A stretch of DNA of 64,000 bases, from contig NZ_LTZG01000052.1 in assembly GCF_001592825.1 (NCBI RefSeq), forward strand, positions 29,241 through 93,240, in the 5' to 3' direction. This DNA is from Planococcus maritimus. GTDB taxonomy: Bacteria; Bacillota; Bacilli; Bacillales_A; Planococcaceae. Made by a program: the position numbers and the translations under genes. Position 1 is the stretch's first letter. The number at the start of each line of letters is the position of its first letter. Below, one piece after another: positions 1 through 8,537 of this stretch. The notes beneath the pieces are model-generated. The model saw only the letters and a program-made list of their open reading frames with translations. It was not told the DNA's origin and did not search any database.

Positions 1-12
1 ATTGCAAGAGAA

Positions 13-31
13 AGTTTAATATAATTAAACT
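13..31. promoter_or_regulatory. perfect inverted repeat upstream of the XRE/TPR regulator
   Basis: AGTTTAA and TTAAACT form a perfect 7-bp inverted repeat around TATAA, about 120 bp before the regulator gene. It could be an operator or part of a promoter. No T-run follows, so it is not a terminator. Function is inferred only from position. Confidence 0.35.
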
Positions 32-152
32 AATGGTAATTGCTATTTTACAGGAGAGCGACATTAATCTTCTCACTTCATTTACAATAGAAACAAAATG
101 CGCTAAAGAACAGCACCAAGATGGTACATTATAAAAAAAAGCAGGTGAGTTT

Positions 153-1382
153 ATGGCAACTTTGGGTGCACGCATTAAACAAATACGAAAAAAACAAGGC
201 CTGACTTTGCAGGCGCTTGCCGGTGATGAGTTGTCGAAAGGCATGCTCAGTTTGATTGAGAACAATAAAGCGAATCCATCAATGGAGAGCCTTTCTTACA
301 TTGCGGAGCGGCTTGGGATTGATCGAACTGAATTGCTTCAGGAGATGCCGACCGCGGAGCTTCGATCGTTGCTTGATGAAATCGAGGAAAAACATCGCAA
401 TATCGCCGGTACAGGAGACAAAATGATAGCAGAATATGAGAAAATCGTAGAACGCATCCATCCTTACGTAGACAAGTTGCCGTTTCGCTACGAATCTGCG
501 CGGCTTCTCGAGATTTACAGCCGCTGCTGCTATCACACGAAACGTTTCGATTGGAAGCCGGCATTTGGTCGTGCGGAAGCGATTTACGAACAGCTGCATT
601 TGATCAATTCTGTCGCTGACCTTCATATGTTCCGTGCGCTGATGAAATTGAGTGAGCGCAGGTATGAGGAGGCACTGGAGACTTTGCAAGCATCTCGCAA
701 GATGTTTGAAGAGCAAGCTGGTGTGCTAGATCCGTTAAAAAAACTCGACTTTGATTATTACGAATCGATTCTGTATTCCGCTACTGGAGATAAAGTAAAT
801 GCTCGCCGGCTGATGGAAGAGGCAATCACGTATTCCAAGGAACATCAGATTTTCTACCAAATTAATGCGCTGTATCGCCTGGCAGGATTTGAAGCTTTGC
901 TTGCAGGAGATTTGGAACTCAAAAACTATTACATCGGTAAACTCCGGCTGTTCGCCGAATTTTCAGAGGACGAAGATATCACCGCTTATGCCAACGCAAT
1001 CGAAATCCATTATTTCAATTCTTTCACTCATGAATATGAAAAAGCAGATCAATTGCTTGAAGAAAACCGTAAGCAAATGGGGATGGACGATTATTACTAT
1101 TTGGAAAAAGGAAAAGCATTGTATGGAATGAAGCACTATGCTGAAGCACTGGATTACTTTAAACAACATCGCATGAACCCTTTTATGCCGCACCCATACG
1201 ACTTATCGATGCATTATGAAAAAGAAGCTTATATGGCCTTAATCTATGAACAACTAGGTGATCACGAACAAGCAAAAGTCTACGCGCAAAAGGCAAAAGA
1301 GCTGATTGAGCCGATGCCGGACCTTCCGTATAAGCAATTCATCCTGGAGACGTACCGGAAAATTTTTGACAAGGCAGGCTGA
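153..1382 (+). CDS. XRE-family HTH regulator with TPR domain
   Basis: A 409-aa protein. Residues about 6-60 form a Cro/CI-type helix-turn-helix (ARIKQIRKKQGLTLQALA then SKGMLSLIENNKANPSMESL), so it should bind DNA. The remaining ~330 residues are helical, aromatic-rich repeats of TPR type (for example SARLLEIYSRC and HYAEALDYFKQH), the layout of PlcR/Rgg/Rap-type regulators whose TPR part can sense a peptide. An AGGTGA ribosome site precedes the ATG. No small signal-peptide gene is visible next to it, so the ligand is unknown. An inverted repeat lies upstream at 13-31. Confidence 0.8.
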   Translation: MATLGARIKQIRKKQGLTLQALAGDELSKGMLSLIENNKANPSMESLSYIAERLGIDRTELLQEMPTAELRSLLDEIEEKHRNIAGTGDKMIAEYEKIVERIHPYVDKLPFRYESARLLEIYSRCCYHTKRFDWKPAFGRAEAIYEQLHLINSVADLHMFRALMKLSERRYEEALETLQASRKMFEEQAGVLDPLKKLDFDYYESILYSATGDKVNARRLMEEAITYSKEHQIFYQINALYRLAGFEALLAGDLELKNYYIGKLRLFAEFSEDEDITAYANAIEIHYFNSFTHEYEKADQLLEENRKQMGMDDYYYLEKGKALYGMKHYAEALDYFKQHRMNPFMPHPYDLSMHYEKEAYMALIYEQLGDHEQAKVYAQKAKELIEPMPDLPYKQFILETYRKIFDKAG

Positions 1383-1409
1383 TCATTAGCGTCCACGGAA
1401 AAAACGACG

Positions 1410-1511
1410 GGAAAGATAAGCTTGAACTACGTGAGAGCTTATCTTTGCGAAGTAATGCCCTGCATTATTAAGCAAAAACATTCATGGGCAACCGCTTCTT
1501 CAACTACTGAG
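1410..1511 (+). repeat. dispersed structured intergenic repeat, copy 1
   Basis: This segment matches the reverse complement of 59661-59768 over about 100 bp. Both contain GGAAAGATAAG, a GATAA...TTATC stem, then TTTGCGAA, an AATGC-N3-GCATT hairpin and a tail with CGCTTCT. Here the first stem is a perfect GATAAGCT/AGCTTATC. No coding potential is seen. Read as a dispersed, RNA- or DNA-structured repeat of unknown function. Confidence 0.6.
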
Positions 1512-1540
1512 ACAAGGCTTTGATTCTAGAATATAGAAAA

Positions 1541-1570
1541 GGCAGGAGACCCGAGTCTCCTGCCTTTTCT
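1541..1570. terminator. bidirectional terminator hairpin
   Basis: GGCAGGAGAC and GTCTCCTGCC pair around CCGA, with A-run and T-run on either side. It ends the minus-strand flavoprotein gene and could also stop transcription from the left. Confidence 0.85.
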
Positions 1571-2691
1571 TATTTAAGTTCTTTGAAAGCTTCTTCAATA
1601 TCATATAAGCTGACGTCGAGATCCAGGGTTTCGCCAATAGCAAGTTTCGCGAGCTGCATGCCGAGATACGGTCCCGCTGTAAGCCCTGATGCACCGAGTG
1701 CGTTGGCTGCGAACAGCTGCGTTTGCCCTGGCACTTGGCCGATAAATGGCAAGGCGCTCAGTGTGGCCGGGCGGAACCCTGTGGCTGCTCGCGTGAATTC
1801 AGCTGCGGCAAGCCCTGGCGCGACGTCCAAGGTTTTCTCCAAGATGTGAAAGATGCCGCCTGCGGTTAGTTTGTCATCGAATCCAACATTGTTCTCATGC
1901 GTCGCACCGGCAACAATGCGCCCGTCTTCAAACGGGACAATGTATTGCCCGAATGGCACCATCGCCACCGGCCAGTCGCCCGTTTCCACAGCGTCATCTT
2001 GCAAATGCAGGATCTGCGCTTTTTGTGGAACGACCTTCAAATGGAGCCCGAGCGGTTTGAATAACTCCGCTGCCCACGCTCCACCGGCAGAAATGATCCG
2101 GTCTGCCTGCATCTCTTCCCCGTTCACTTCCACGCCTGTCGCCTGCCCTTCTTCTATAAGTAGCTTGGCGTCACCTGTGATGAAACGCGTTCCTAATCGC
2201 TTGGCGGAACGAATGAGCGCATCGCGTATCGCACTGCCGTCCACACGTGCCGCCCCGCTGACATACAAAGAGCCGTAGCGATCGCCGGCATACGGGAATC
2301 GAGCTTTTGTTTGTTCCGGGGTCAGCCGTTCAAGTTCACCCATTTCCGGCGAGCCTGCTTGGCGTTCGCGCGCTTTTTGTTCCATCTTGTCGAGTTTCGA
2401 TTCTTCGTGGATGCTGACGATGCCCACTTGCTTATAGCCGGTCTCTTTCTCCCCGAGTGCTTCGAGTTCTTTAATAAGAACCGGGTAATAAGCAGCGCCA
2501 TTTGACGCGAGACGGTACCAGGCCTGGTTGCGCCGTTGGGAGATCCACGGGCAGACAATCCCTGCTGCCGCGCCGGTTGCCTGGCCACGGTCCGCCCGGT
2601 CAATCAATGTGACGCTATTCCCTGCTTTTGCTGCGTAGTATGCTGCACTCGCCCCGACAATGCCAGAGCCGATGATGACGATAGACTTCAT
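1570..2691 (-). CDS. FAD-dependent oxidoreductase, DAO/glycine oxidase family
   Basis: A 373-aa flavoprotein of the D-amino-acid oxidase (DadA/ThiO/SoxB-like) family. The N-terminus has the Rossmann signature IIGSGIVGASAAYYAAKAG followed by an acidic LIDR strand end, and the C-terminal part has GFRPATLSALPFIG and GASGLTAGPYLG typical of the family. It probably oxidises an amine or amino acid in the cytoplasm; the substrate cannot be read from sequence. AAGGTG precedes the ATG. It stands alone, ending in the hairpin at 1541-1570, so context adds nothing. Confidence 0.8.
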   Translation of the reverse strand: MKSIVIIGSGIVGASAAYYAAKAGNSVTLIDRADRGQATGAAAGIVCPWISQRRNQAWYRLASNGAAYYPVLIKELEALGEKETGYKQVGIVSIHEESKLDKMEQKARERQAGSPEMGELERLTPEQTKARFPYAGDRYGSLYVSGAARVDGSAIRDALIRSAKRLGTRFITGDAKLLIEEGQATGVEVNGEEMQADRIISAGGAWAAELFKPLGLHLKVVPQKAQILHLQDDAVETGDWPVAMVPFGQYIVPFEDGRIVAGATHENNVGFDDKLTAGGIFHILEKTLDVAPGLAAAEFTRAATGFRPATLSALPFIGQVPGQTQLFAANALGASGLTAGPYLGMQLAKLAIGETLDLDVSLYDIEEAFKELK

Positions 2692-2849
2692 TTTTCTGCA
2701 CCTTGCTTCCTTGACAATCTTTTGTCCATTCTATCGAATTGTGTCAGGAGACTCAAATCCGGCTGAGCTGGATTTGAAATTTACATTTCGGGTAAAGCAA
2801 TCATATGAAGAAAATCTAATGGATGAATTTGAAGGAGGAATCAATCGTT

Positions 2850-3695
2850 ATGGAACGTAGCACTGAAACCGAAGCTCCCTTGCCAATCACATCGATACGC
2901 AGCGGTTCGGGCATCGAAATTGCTCCGGATGCGTATTGCTACACGACGAAAATTTCCAATGTCTTCTTAATCGGCAACCCCGCCACCAGCCCGCAATGGG
3001 TGTTGGTGGATGCTGGCATGCCACATTCCGCGGAAAAGATTTTAAAGGAAGCAGAAAAACGTTTCGGCCCCGATCAACAATTGCAGGCAATCTTGCTGAC
3101 GCACGGACACTTCGACCATGTTGGCGCACTTATCGACATCCTTGAAAAGCATCCCGTCCCAGTCTATGCACATCCAAACGAAATTCCTTACTTGAATGGA
3201 AGCGAAGATTACCCAGAGCCTGATTCCAGCGTAGAAGGCGGGATGGTCGCGAAAATCTCCAAGACTTTCCCCGTCAAAGCAATCGATATTTCCGAACACC
3301 TGGTTGAACTTCCCCCAGATGGCAGCATTCCGAACTTACCGAATTGGCGCTGGCTCCATACCCCTGGCCATACAAAAGGCCATGTCTCGTTCTTTAAGGA
3401 CGCTGGCCGCGTACTGATCGCGGGAGATGCATTTGTCACAGTCAAGCAGGATTCCCTTTATAAAGTGATGCGCCAGAAAAAAGAAGTCCACGGCCCACCG
3501 GTGTATTTAACGACCAATTGGCGTGTTGCCTGGGAATCAGTGTCGAAACTTGCAGATCTGAAACCGTCTTACGCCGCTACCGGCCACGGCAAACCGATGA
3601 AAGGTTCCGCCTTGGCTAAAGGCCTTGTCGAACTGGCGAATCAGTTTCCGGATGTCGCCGTTCCAGCCCACGGAAAATTTGTCCATACGAAATGA
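2850..3695 (+). CDS. MBL-fold metallo-hydrolase
   Basis: A 281-aa metallo-beta-lactamase-fold hydrolase. The zinc-binding motif THGHFDHVG, the downstream HTPGHTKGHVS, the AGDAF aspartate and a final ATGHGKPM histidine supply the usual two-metal ligands, as in glyoxalase II and RNase Z-like proteins. The start at 2850 is chosen because AAGGAGG sits 11 bp upstream; a start at 2823 would lie before that ribosome site. The substrate is unknown. The gene is monocistronic, with a terminator at 3704-3731. Confidence 0.8.
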   Translation: MERSTETEAPLPITSIRSGSGIEIAPDAYCYTTKISNVFLIGNPATSPQWVLVDAGMPHSAEKILKEAEKRFGPDQQLQAILLTHGHFDHVGALIDILEKHPVPVYAHPNEIPYLNGSEDYPEPDSSVEGGMVAKISKTFPVKAIDISEHLVELPPDGSIPNLPNWRWLHTPGHTKGHVSFFKDAGRVLIAGDAFVTVKQDSLYKVMRQKKEVHGPPVYLTTNWRVAWESVSKLADLKPSYAATGHGKPMKGSALAKGLVELANQFPDVAVPAHGKFVHTK

Positions 3696-3703
3696 CCGGT
3701 TGA

Positions 3704-3731
3704 AAGAGCGCTTTGACAGGCGCTCTTTTTT
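3704..3731 (+). terminator. rho-independent terminator of MBL-fold gene
   Basis: GAGCGC and GCGCTC pair around TTTGACAG and are followed by seven T. Confidence 0.85.
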
Positions 3732-3767
3732 TAATGAAGAAAAGTTTTGGAACTTTTCAGAAACCCT

Positions 3768-3793
3768 GTTTATCATTCCCTAAATATGGGTAT
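3768..3793 (+). promoter_or_regulatory. candidate sigma-B promoter of the glycosyltransferase/HAD operon
   Basis: GTTTAT at 3768-3773 and GGGTAT at 3788-3793 are 14 bp apart. This agrees closely with the B. subtilis sigma-B consensus (GTTTAA, 12-15 bp, GGGTAT). The expected transcript start near 3800 leaves about 33 nt before the leader ORF at 3833. It implies general-stress or osmotic induction of the two genes downstream. Confidence 0.7.
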
Positions 3794-3832
3794 AGATAAT
3801 ATGCACTCCCGCCTTTTGTGGGGGAGGAACTA

Positions 3833-3856
3833 ATGAACGGAGATGAACGACAATGA
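3833..3856 (+). CDS. putative 7-codon leader peptide overlapping the glycosyltransferase start
   Basis: ATG at 3833 opens the tiny frame MNGDERQ. It has the best ribosome site here (GGGGGAGG, five bases before the ATG). Its TGA stop overlaps the ATG of the glycosyltransferase gene (ATGA at 3853-3856). The arrangement suggests translational coupling: ribosomes load at the leader and reinitiate. No homology is expected at this length; expression is inferred only from the ribosome site and overlap. Confidence 0.4.
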   Translation: MNGDERQ

Positions 3857-5115
3857 CTAAACAAGTGCTTTTTGTATCAGACCATGGCGATCCTTTGGCA
3901 AAGCTCGGCGGGAAACAAGCAGGCGGCCAAAACAATTACGTCAAGCAACTGGCACTCGCTCTTGAAAATAGAGGGTGGCAAGTTGATGTCGTTACCCATT
4001 GGTGCGATGAAAATGCCCCACAAATTGAACATTTCGGCGAACACTGCCGAGTGATCCGTGTCGAAGCAGGCGTTAAAGGATTCGTTTCGAAAAATGAAAT
4101 GTACTCCATGCTTCCGGCTTTTTATGAAGAAATGAAGCGCTTATTGCCGCTTTCAACTTATGATATCGTCCATACCCATTATTGGCTGTCAGGATTGATC
4201 GGCAAGAAACTCAAAGAAGAATTCGGCTTGCCTTACATCCATACTTCTCATTCACTCGGCTGGGCTAAAGAAGAAGCAACCGGCACCCATGATGCCCGCC
4301 GCGAAAAAGCGGAAGAAACCGTACTCGCCCATAGCGACCACATCCTGGCGACAACCAATACAGAAAAGCAAGTGATCAAAGAAAACGTCCCTGCTGCTTC
4401 TCCCATCTCAGTAATCCCCATCGGAGTCGACGAGGCGTTCCGCGTCCGCGGCAGCCGTCATCACATCCGAAAAAAATTCGGCTACGAAGACCCTCTCTTC
4501 GTCTTTGCAGGCCGTCTCGAAGCGACCAAAGGCATTTTCACTTTATTGAAAGCCTTCAAGCTTCTTGCGGAAAAAAGCCGAGACCGCTATACGCCTGAAC
4601 TAGTGATTGCCGGCGGCGAACCCGATGCGATCGATTCGAAAACAGGCTTGCCGAAAGACCCGGAACTGCGCCAAGCAGTGAAAGGCATCGAACAGCATGT
4701 CCGCTTTGTCGGGCCTAAAGACCAGGAGCAATTGGCCTTGCTGTTCAACTCAGCTACCGCTACCATCGTTCCAAGTTTCTACGAATCGTTCGGCATGGTC
4801 GCAGCCGAAGCACAAGCTTGCGGCAGTCCTGTCATCGCCTCGAAAGTCGGCGGTTTGAAGAATGTCGTGGAAGATGGCGTCAGCGGCTTGCTCGTTAAAG
4901 CACAGAACGAAATCGACCTGGCGATTGCCATGGAAGTGCTATCCGTCAACTCGTTGCTGGTGGAGCGCCTGAGCCGCCAAGCGGTGCGCATCGCCCGCAA
5001 AGATTTCAATTGGGAAAGCATTTCGAAAAAAATAAATACATTGTATGAGGTGATGATCCGTGAACGGAGCAACGCACTTGCTGGCGACCGACCTGGACGG
5101 AACCTTAGTCGGTGA
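3853..5115 (+). CDS. GT4 glycosyltransferase, sucrose-phosphate-synthase-like
   Basis: A 420-aa GT-B glycosyltransferase. GGKQAGGQNNYV (residues 19-30) and HTHYWLSGLIG (107-117) resemble the N-terminal domain of sucrose phosphate synthase/sucrose synthase. The C-terminal nucleotide-sugar domain has R221 and K226 in AGRLEATKG and the EX7E motif with E311 and E319. It overlaps by 56 bp a phosphatase of the sucrose-phosphate-phosphatase family, so the pair probably makes a free disaccharide or sugar glycoside by synthesis of a phosphate ester and its hydrolysis. Sucrose or a related compatible solute is the favoured product; MshA-like and other GT4 activities are possible. A sigma-B-type promoter lies upstream. 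Confidence 0.75.
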   Translation: MTKQVLFVSDHGDPLAKLGGKQAGGQNNYVKQLALALENRGWQVDVVTHWCDENAPQIEHFGEHCRVIRVEAGVKGFVSKNEMYSMLPAFYEEMKRLLPLSTYDIVHTHYWLSGLIGKKLKEEFGLPYIHTSHSLGWAKEEATGTHDARREKAEETVLAHSDHILATTNTEKQVIKENVPAASPISVIPIGVDEAFRVRGSRHHIRKKFGYEDPLFVFAGRLEATKGIFTLLKAFKLLAEKSRDRYTPELVIAGGEPDAIDSKTGLPKDPELRQAVKGIEQHVRFVGPKDQEQLALLFNSATATIVPSFYESFGMVAAEAQACGSPVIASKVGGLKNVVEDGVSGLLVKAQNEIDLAIAMEVLSVNSLLVERLSRQAVRIARKDFNWESISKKINTLYEVMIRERSNALAGDRPGRNLSR

Positions 5116-5779
5116 TAGAGCCGGGCTCCAGGAATTGCTGGATTTTTATGAACAGCAGCCTTACGAAGTCGGCTTGATCTACATCACCGGCCGCCATCTT
5201 GCTTCTGCGCGCCAGCTGATCGCAGATGAAGGGCTTCCGATTCCACACGCGCTTGTTACGGATGTCGGCACTGAAATCTATACAGGGGGCGACTTCCAGA
5301 AAGACGAAAAATGGGAAGCACGCCTGATGGAAGAATGGAAACCCCAGCACGTCGAAAAGCTGGCGCAGTCCATCGATGGGCTGACGCCACAAGAACTTCC
5401 TGTGAACAGCCGCCGCTCCTATCACGTTACCGATGCCCAAGCGGTCGAGCAATTCCGTACCCTGCTCGAAGCCCAATCAGTCCCGCATAAATTGATCTTC
5501 AGCGGCGGCAAGGATTTGGATATCCTTCCCCCTGCAAGCGGAAAAGGCCAGGCGCTCAGCTATTTGCTTGAACGCCACGGCATTTCCGATGCGAAACTAT
5601 TGGTTGCTGGCGATTCCGGAAATGATTTGGAAATGTTGACACTCGGCTTTCCTTCCGTCATTGTCGGAAACGCCCAGCCAGAACTCAAGAACCACGAAGA
5701 GCATCCGCTCATTTTCCGTGCGAACCGCCATTGTGCCGGTGGAATTTACGAAGCATGGAACCATTTCCATGCAGACTGA
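5060..5779 (+). CDS. HAD-IIB phosphatase, sucrose-phosphate-phosphatase-like
   Basis: A 239-aa HAD-superfamily phosphatase. Motif I is DLDGTL with D11 and D13; ITGR follows at about 42-45, K162 lies in PASGKGQAL, and the acidic motif is GDSGNDLEML with D185 and D189. LVTDVGTEIY and DLDILPPASGKGQAL are features of the sucrose-6-phosphate phosphatase family. The start is GTG at 5060 preceded by TGAGGTGAT inside the glycosyltransferase gene, so the two are translationally coupled. It probably dephosphorylates the product of the upstream enzyme. The exact sugar is an inference. Confidence 0.75.
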   Translation: MNGATHLLATDLDGTLVGDRAGLQELLDFYEQQPYEVGLIYITGRHLASARQLIADEGLPIPHALVTDVGTEIYTGGDFQKDEKWEARLMEEWKPQHVEKLAQSIDGLTPQELPVNSRRSYHVTDAQAVEQFRTLLEAQSVPHKLIFSGGKDLDILPPASGKGQALSYLLERHGISDAKLLVAGDSGNDLEMLTLGFPSVIVGNAQPELKNHEEHPLIFRANRHCAGGIYEAWNHFHAD

Positions 5780-5820
5780 ACCCTTTGGAGAACTCGTTTC
5801 TTCCAAAGGGTTTTCTTTTT
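5778..5820 (+). terminator. terminator after HAD phosphatase
   Basis: AACCCTTTGGA and TCCAAAGGGTT pair, then a T-rich tail. It separates the sugar operon from the prenyl synthase gene. Confidence 0.85.
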
Positions 5821-5946
5821 GCCCTATAGGTAATCATTTGTTTTTTCAGCCATTTCGTTTATATTTAGAGGGAAGACATTTTACGAATCAGGTGGGCCAA
5901 GCCCATACATAAGCACGTTAAAATTTTACGTAAAGGAGGACTGAAG

Positions 5947-6777
5947 ATGAGCAAAGTCGCCAATCTCCAAAAAGAATCACTCGCGATGCTGAAACAAACG
6001 AGCCGGACCTTTTTCATTCCGATCAGCTTTTTGGATCCTGTCCTGAAGAAAACCGTCGGCTCCGCCTATTTGTGCATGCGCGCAATCGATGAAATCGAAG
6101 ACCATCCCGAGCTTCCTGCTGAAGTGAAAGCGTCTCTTCTGCGCTCCATCCAACATATGCTTGAAACAGGGATTGATGAAACAGAATATGCTGCACTTGT
6201 CGCCCCTTACTCGGATTATTTGCCGTCCGTAACAATGCGTTTGCCGGATTGGGTCGAAGTCTGCCCACCCGAAATCCGCGGAAAAGTGCTCGAATCAACA
6301 GCCATTATGGCAGGCGGAATGGCCAAATGGGTTGAAAAAGACTGGGTCATTCATACGCGTGAAGATCTTGATGACTACACTTATTATGTTGCCGGACTTG
6401 TCGGCGTCATGCTCTCCGACCTGTGGAGATGGCATGATGGCACCGAAACCGATACAGAACTTGCCATCGGTTTTGGCCGCGGTTTGCAGGCTGTCAATAT
6501 GCTGCGCAATTACGACGAAGACTACGAACGCGGCGTGACATTCGTTCCAGACGGCTGGACACGCGATGATATGTTCAGCTATGCACGCGAGAACCTGTCG
6601 CAAGCAGATCATTACGTAAAATCCATTAAAAACAAACGCATCCTCATGTTCTGCAAAGTGCCGCTCGCACTGGCCCATAGCACCTTAAAAGCGCTCAAAT
6701 CCGGCAAGGAAAAAATGAGCCGTCAGGAAGTCGAAGGCATCGTTGAACAATTAAAAGAAGAAGAACGCCTCAGTTAA
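5947..6777 (+). CDS. squalene/phytoene synthase family protein
   Basis: A 276-aa all-helical trans-isoprenyl-diphosphate head-to-head synthase homologue. The first Asp-rich motif DEIED is at residues 48-52. The second, RNYDEDYERG at 187-196, has Asn188 where CrtB/CrtM-type enzymes usually have the first Asp of RDxxED, although D190 and D192 remain. It may make a C30 or C40 carotenoid or squalene precursor, or act as a prenyl-diphosphate phosphatase as B. subtilis YisP does. AAAGGAGG precedes the ATG. No desaturase or other crt gene is next to it. Confidence 0.75.
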   Translation: MSKVANLQKESLAMLKQTSRTFFIPISFLDPVLKKTVGSAYLCMRAIDEIEDHPELPAEVKASLLRSIQHMLETGIDETEYAALVAPYSDYLPSVTMRLPDWVEVCPPEIRGKVLESTAIMAGGMAKWVEKDWVIHTREDLDDYTYYVAGLVGVMLSDLWRWHDGTETDTELAIGFGRGLQAVNMLRNYDEDYERGVTFVPDGWTRDDMFSYARENLSQADHYVKSIKNKRILMFCKVPLALAHSTLKALKSGKEKMSRQEVEGIVEQLKEEERLS

Positions 6778-6781
6778 ATAA

Positions 6782-6816
6782 AACTGCACTCTATTCCGCA
6801 GAGTGCAGTTTTTTGT
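6782..6816 (+). terminator. terminator after prenyl synthase
   Basis: AACTGCACTC and GAGTGCAGTT pair around TATTCCGCA, followed by T6. Confidence 0.9.
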
Positions 6817-6956
6817 AGTGTTTAAAATGATATAGAATTTAATTTCTATTAATAACAAAATAAGTAATTTTTATCCACCCAGCTCTTCCTTTCTTTCGCT
6901 TACACAACTAGTCTATACTAGAAGCATTAAACAACTATCCCCAAAGGAGAATGGCC

Positions 6957-8414
6957 ATGACCGTCACCATTATCAGTGTATTGACCGCTGCAATCTTCAT
7001 CCTCAATATTTTCTTGGCAGCGGCACTGGTGTTTTTGGAACGCCGGGATGCTTCTTCTACGTGGGCATGGTTATTGGTGCTGTTCTTTATCCCGATTGCC
7101 GGCTTCTTTATCTACCTCTTACTTGGGCGCAAGCTGCGTCAAAAAAAGCTTTTTAAATGGGAGGAAGGCCGGAAACGGATCGGGATTGAAAGCCTGATTG
7201 CCCACCAAATGAACGAAATCCACGACGGGACTTTTCCGTTTCAAGACGTCAGCACGAAAGATTACAGCAATTTGATTTACCTGCACCTGCGCAATAATGG
7301 CGCTTTACTGACCCAAAACAATCAGGTGAAAATTTTCAACGACGGCCGGGAAAAATTCGATGCCCTCATTCGGGATATCGAACAGGCACAGGACCATATC
7401 CACATCCAATACTATATTTTTCGGTTGGACCAGCTCGGCAATCGCATCATGAACGCCTTGCTCGCCAAAGCGAAACAAGGCGTAAAAGTGCGCTTGCTGT
7501 ACGATGATATGGGCTCTCGCAGTTTGAGCAAGCGCCATTTCAAGGAGTTCTCCGCAGCGGGCGGCGAAGTGGAAACCTTCTTCCCTTCCATGATGCCGAT
7601 CATCAATCCCCGGCTGAACTACCGCAATCACCGGAAAATCGTCGTGATCGATGGCAAAGTAGGCTATATCGGCGGCTTTAATGTCGGAGAGGAATACCTT
7701 GGGCTCAACCGCCGCTTCGGCTATTGGCGCGATACGCATCTCCGCCTAGAAGGCAATGCCTTGTACCCGCTGCAGACCCGGTTTATCCTTGACTGGAACC
7801 AAGCATCTTCGCGGCACGATATCGAATACGATGAAGCTTATTTTCCGCCGCAACCCGAAGCAGGATCGACTTCGATGCAAATTGTCTCCAGCGGGCCCGA
7901 TGAGGAATGGGAACAAATTAAAGATGGCTATTTAAAGCTGATTCACTTGGCACGTGAATACATTTACATCCAGACGCCTTATTTCATTCCGGATGCGAGC
8001 TTCTATGACGCCCTCCGCATCGCTGCCTTATCCGGCATCGATGTGCGCATCATGATTCCGAACAAGCCGGATCATCCATTTGTCTACTGGGCGACCTATT
8101 CCTATGCCGGGCAGATGCTGCGGGCGGGTGCGCGGGTATTCATTTACGACAATGGTTTTCTTCATACAAAAATGATCGTCATCGACGACGAAGCATCCAC
8201 GGTCGGGACAGCGAATATCGATGTCCGCAGCTTTAAGCTGAATTTCGAAGTGAATGCCTTTATTTACGACGAGAAAGTATCGATGGAACTTGCCGATATG
8301 TTTAGGCAGGATACCGAGTTGTCCTCGGAGCTGACTTATGAAATGTATATGGCGAGAACCCGCTTGATCAAATCGAAGGAATCCATCGCCCGATTGTTGG
8401 CGCCGATTCTGTAA
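6957..8414 (+). CDS. cls: cardiolipin synthase
   Basis: A 485-aa phospholipase-D-superfamily membrane enzyme that joins two phosphatidylglycerols into cardiolipin. Two N-terminal membrane segments (about 3-26 and 36-56) precede two HKD motifs: H225, K227, D232 in NHRKIVVID and H403, K405, D410 in HTKMIVID. The ATG at 6957 is preferred over 6951 because AAAGGAG lies 7 bp before it. Length is usual for bacterial Cls. The gene is monocistronic; cardiolipin often matters in salt adaptation, which fits other genes in this window. Confidence 0.93.
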   Translation: MTVTIISVLTAAIFILNIFLAAALVFLERRDASSTWAWLLVLFFIPIAGFFIYLLLGRKLRQKKLFKWEEGRKRIGIESLIAHQMNEIHDGTFPFQDVSTKDYSNLIYLHLRNNGALLTQNNQVKIFNDGREKFDALIRDIEQAQDHIHIQYYIFRLDQLGNRIMNALLAKAKQGVKVRLLYDDMGSRSLSKRHFKEFSAAGGEVETFFPSMMPIINPRLNYRNHRKIVVIDGKVGYIGGFNVGEEYLGLNRRFGYWRDTHLRLEGNALYPLQTRFILDWNQASSRHDIEYDEAYFPPQPEAGSTSMQIVSSGPDEEWEQIKDGYLKLIHLAREYIYIQTPYFIPDASFYDALRIAALSGIDVRIMIPNKPDHPFVYWATYSYAGQMLRAGARVFIYDNGFLHTKMIVIDDEASTVGTANIDVRSFKLNFEVNAFIYDEKVSMELADMFRQDTELSSELTYEMYMARTRLIKSKESIARLLAPIL

Positions 8415-8424
8415 TTAAACCAAT

Positions 8425-8455
8425 GAACGCCCTTTCCATATGGAAGGGCGTCTTT
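8425..8455 (+). terminator. terminator of cls
   Basis: ACGCCCTTCCATATGGAAGGGCGT-like stem (GCCCTTTCC with GGAAGGGC) followed by CTTTTT. Confidence 0.85.
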
Positions 8456-8537
8456 TTCGTTTTGTGAGTTGTAGTTGTGATGGAGTCTTAGCATCAGAAA
8501 AAGATAGTGGAAATGTATGAAGGTGGAGATTACGCTC

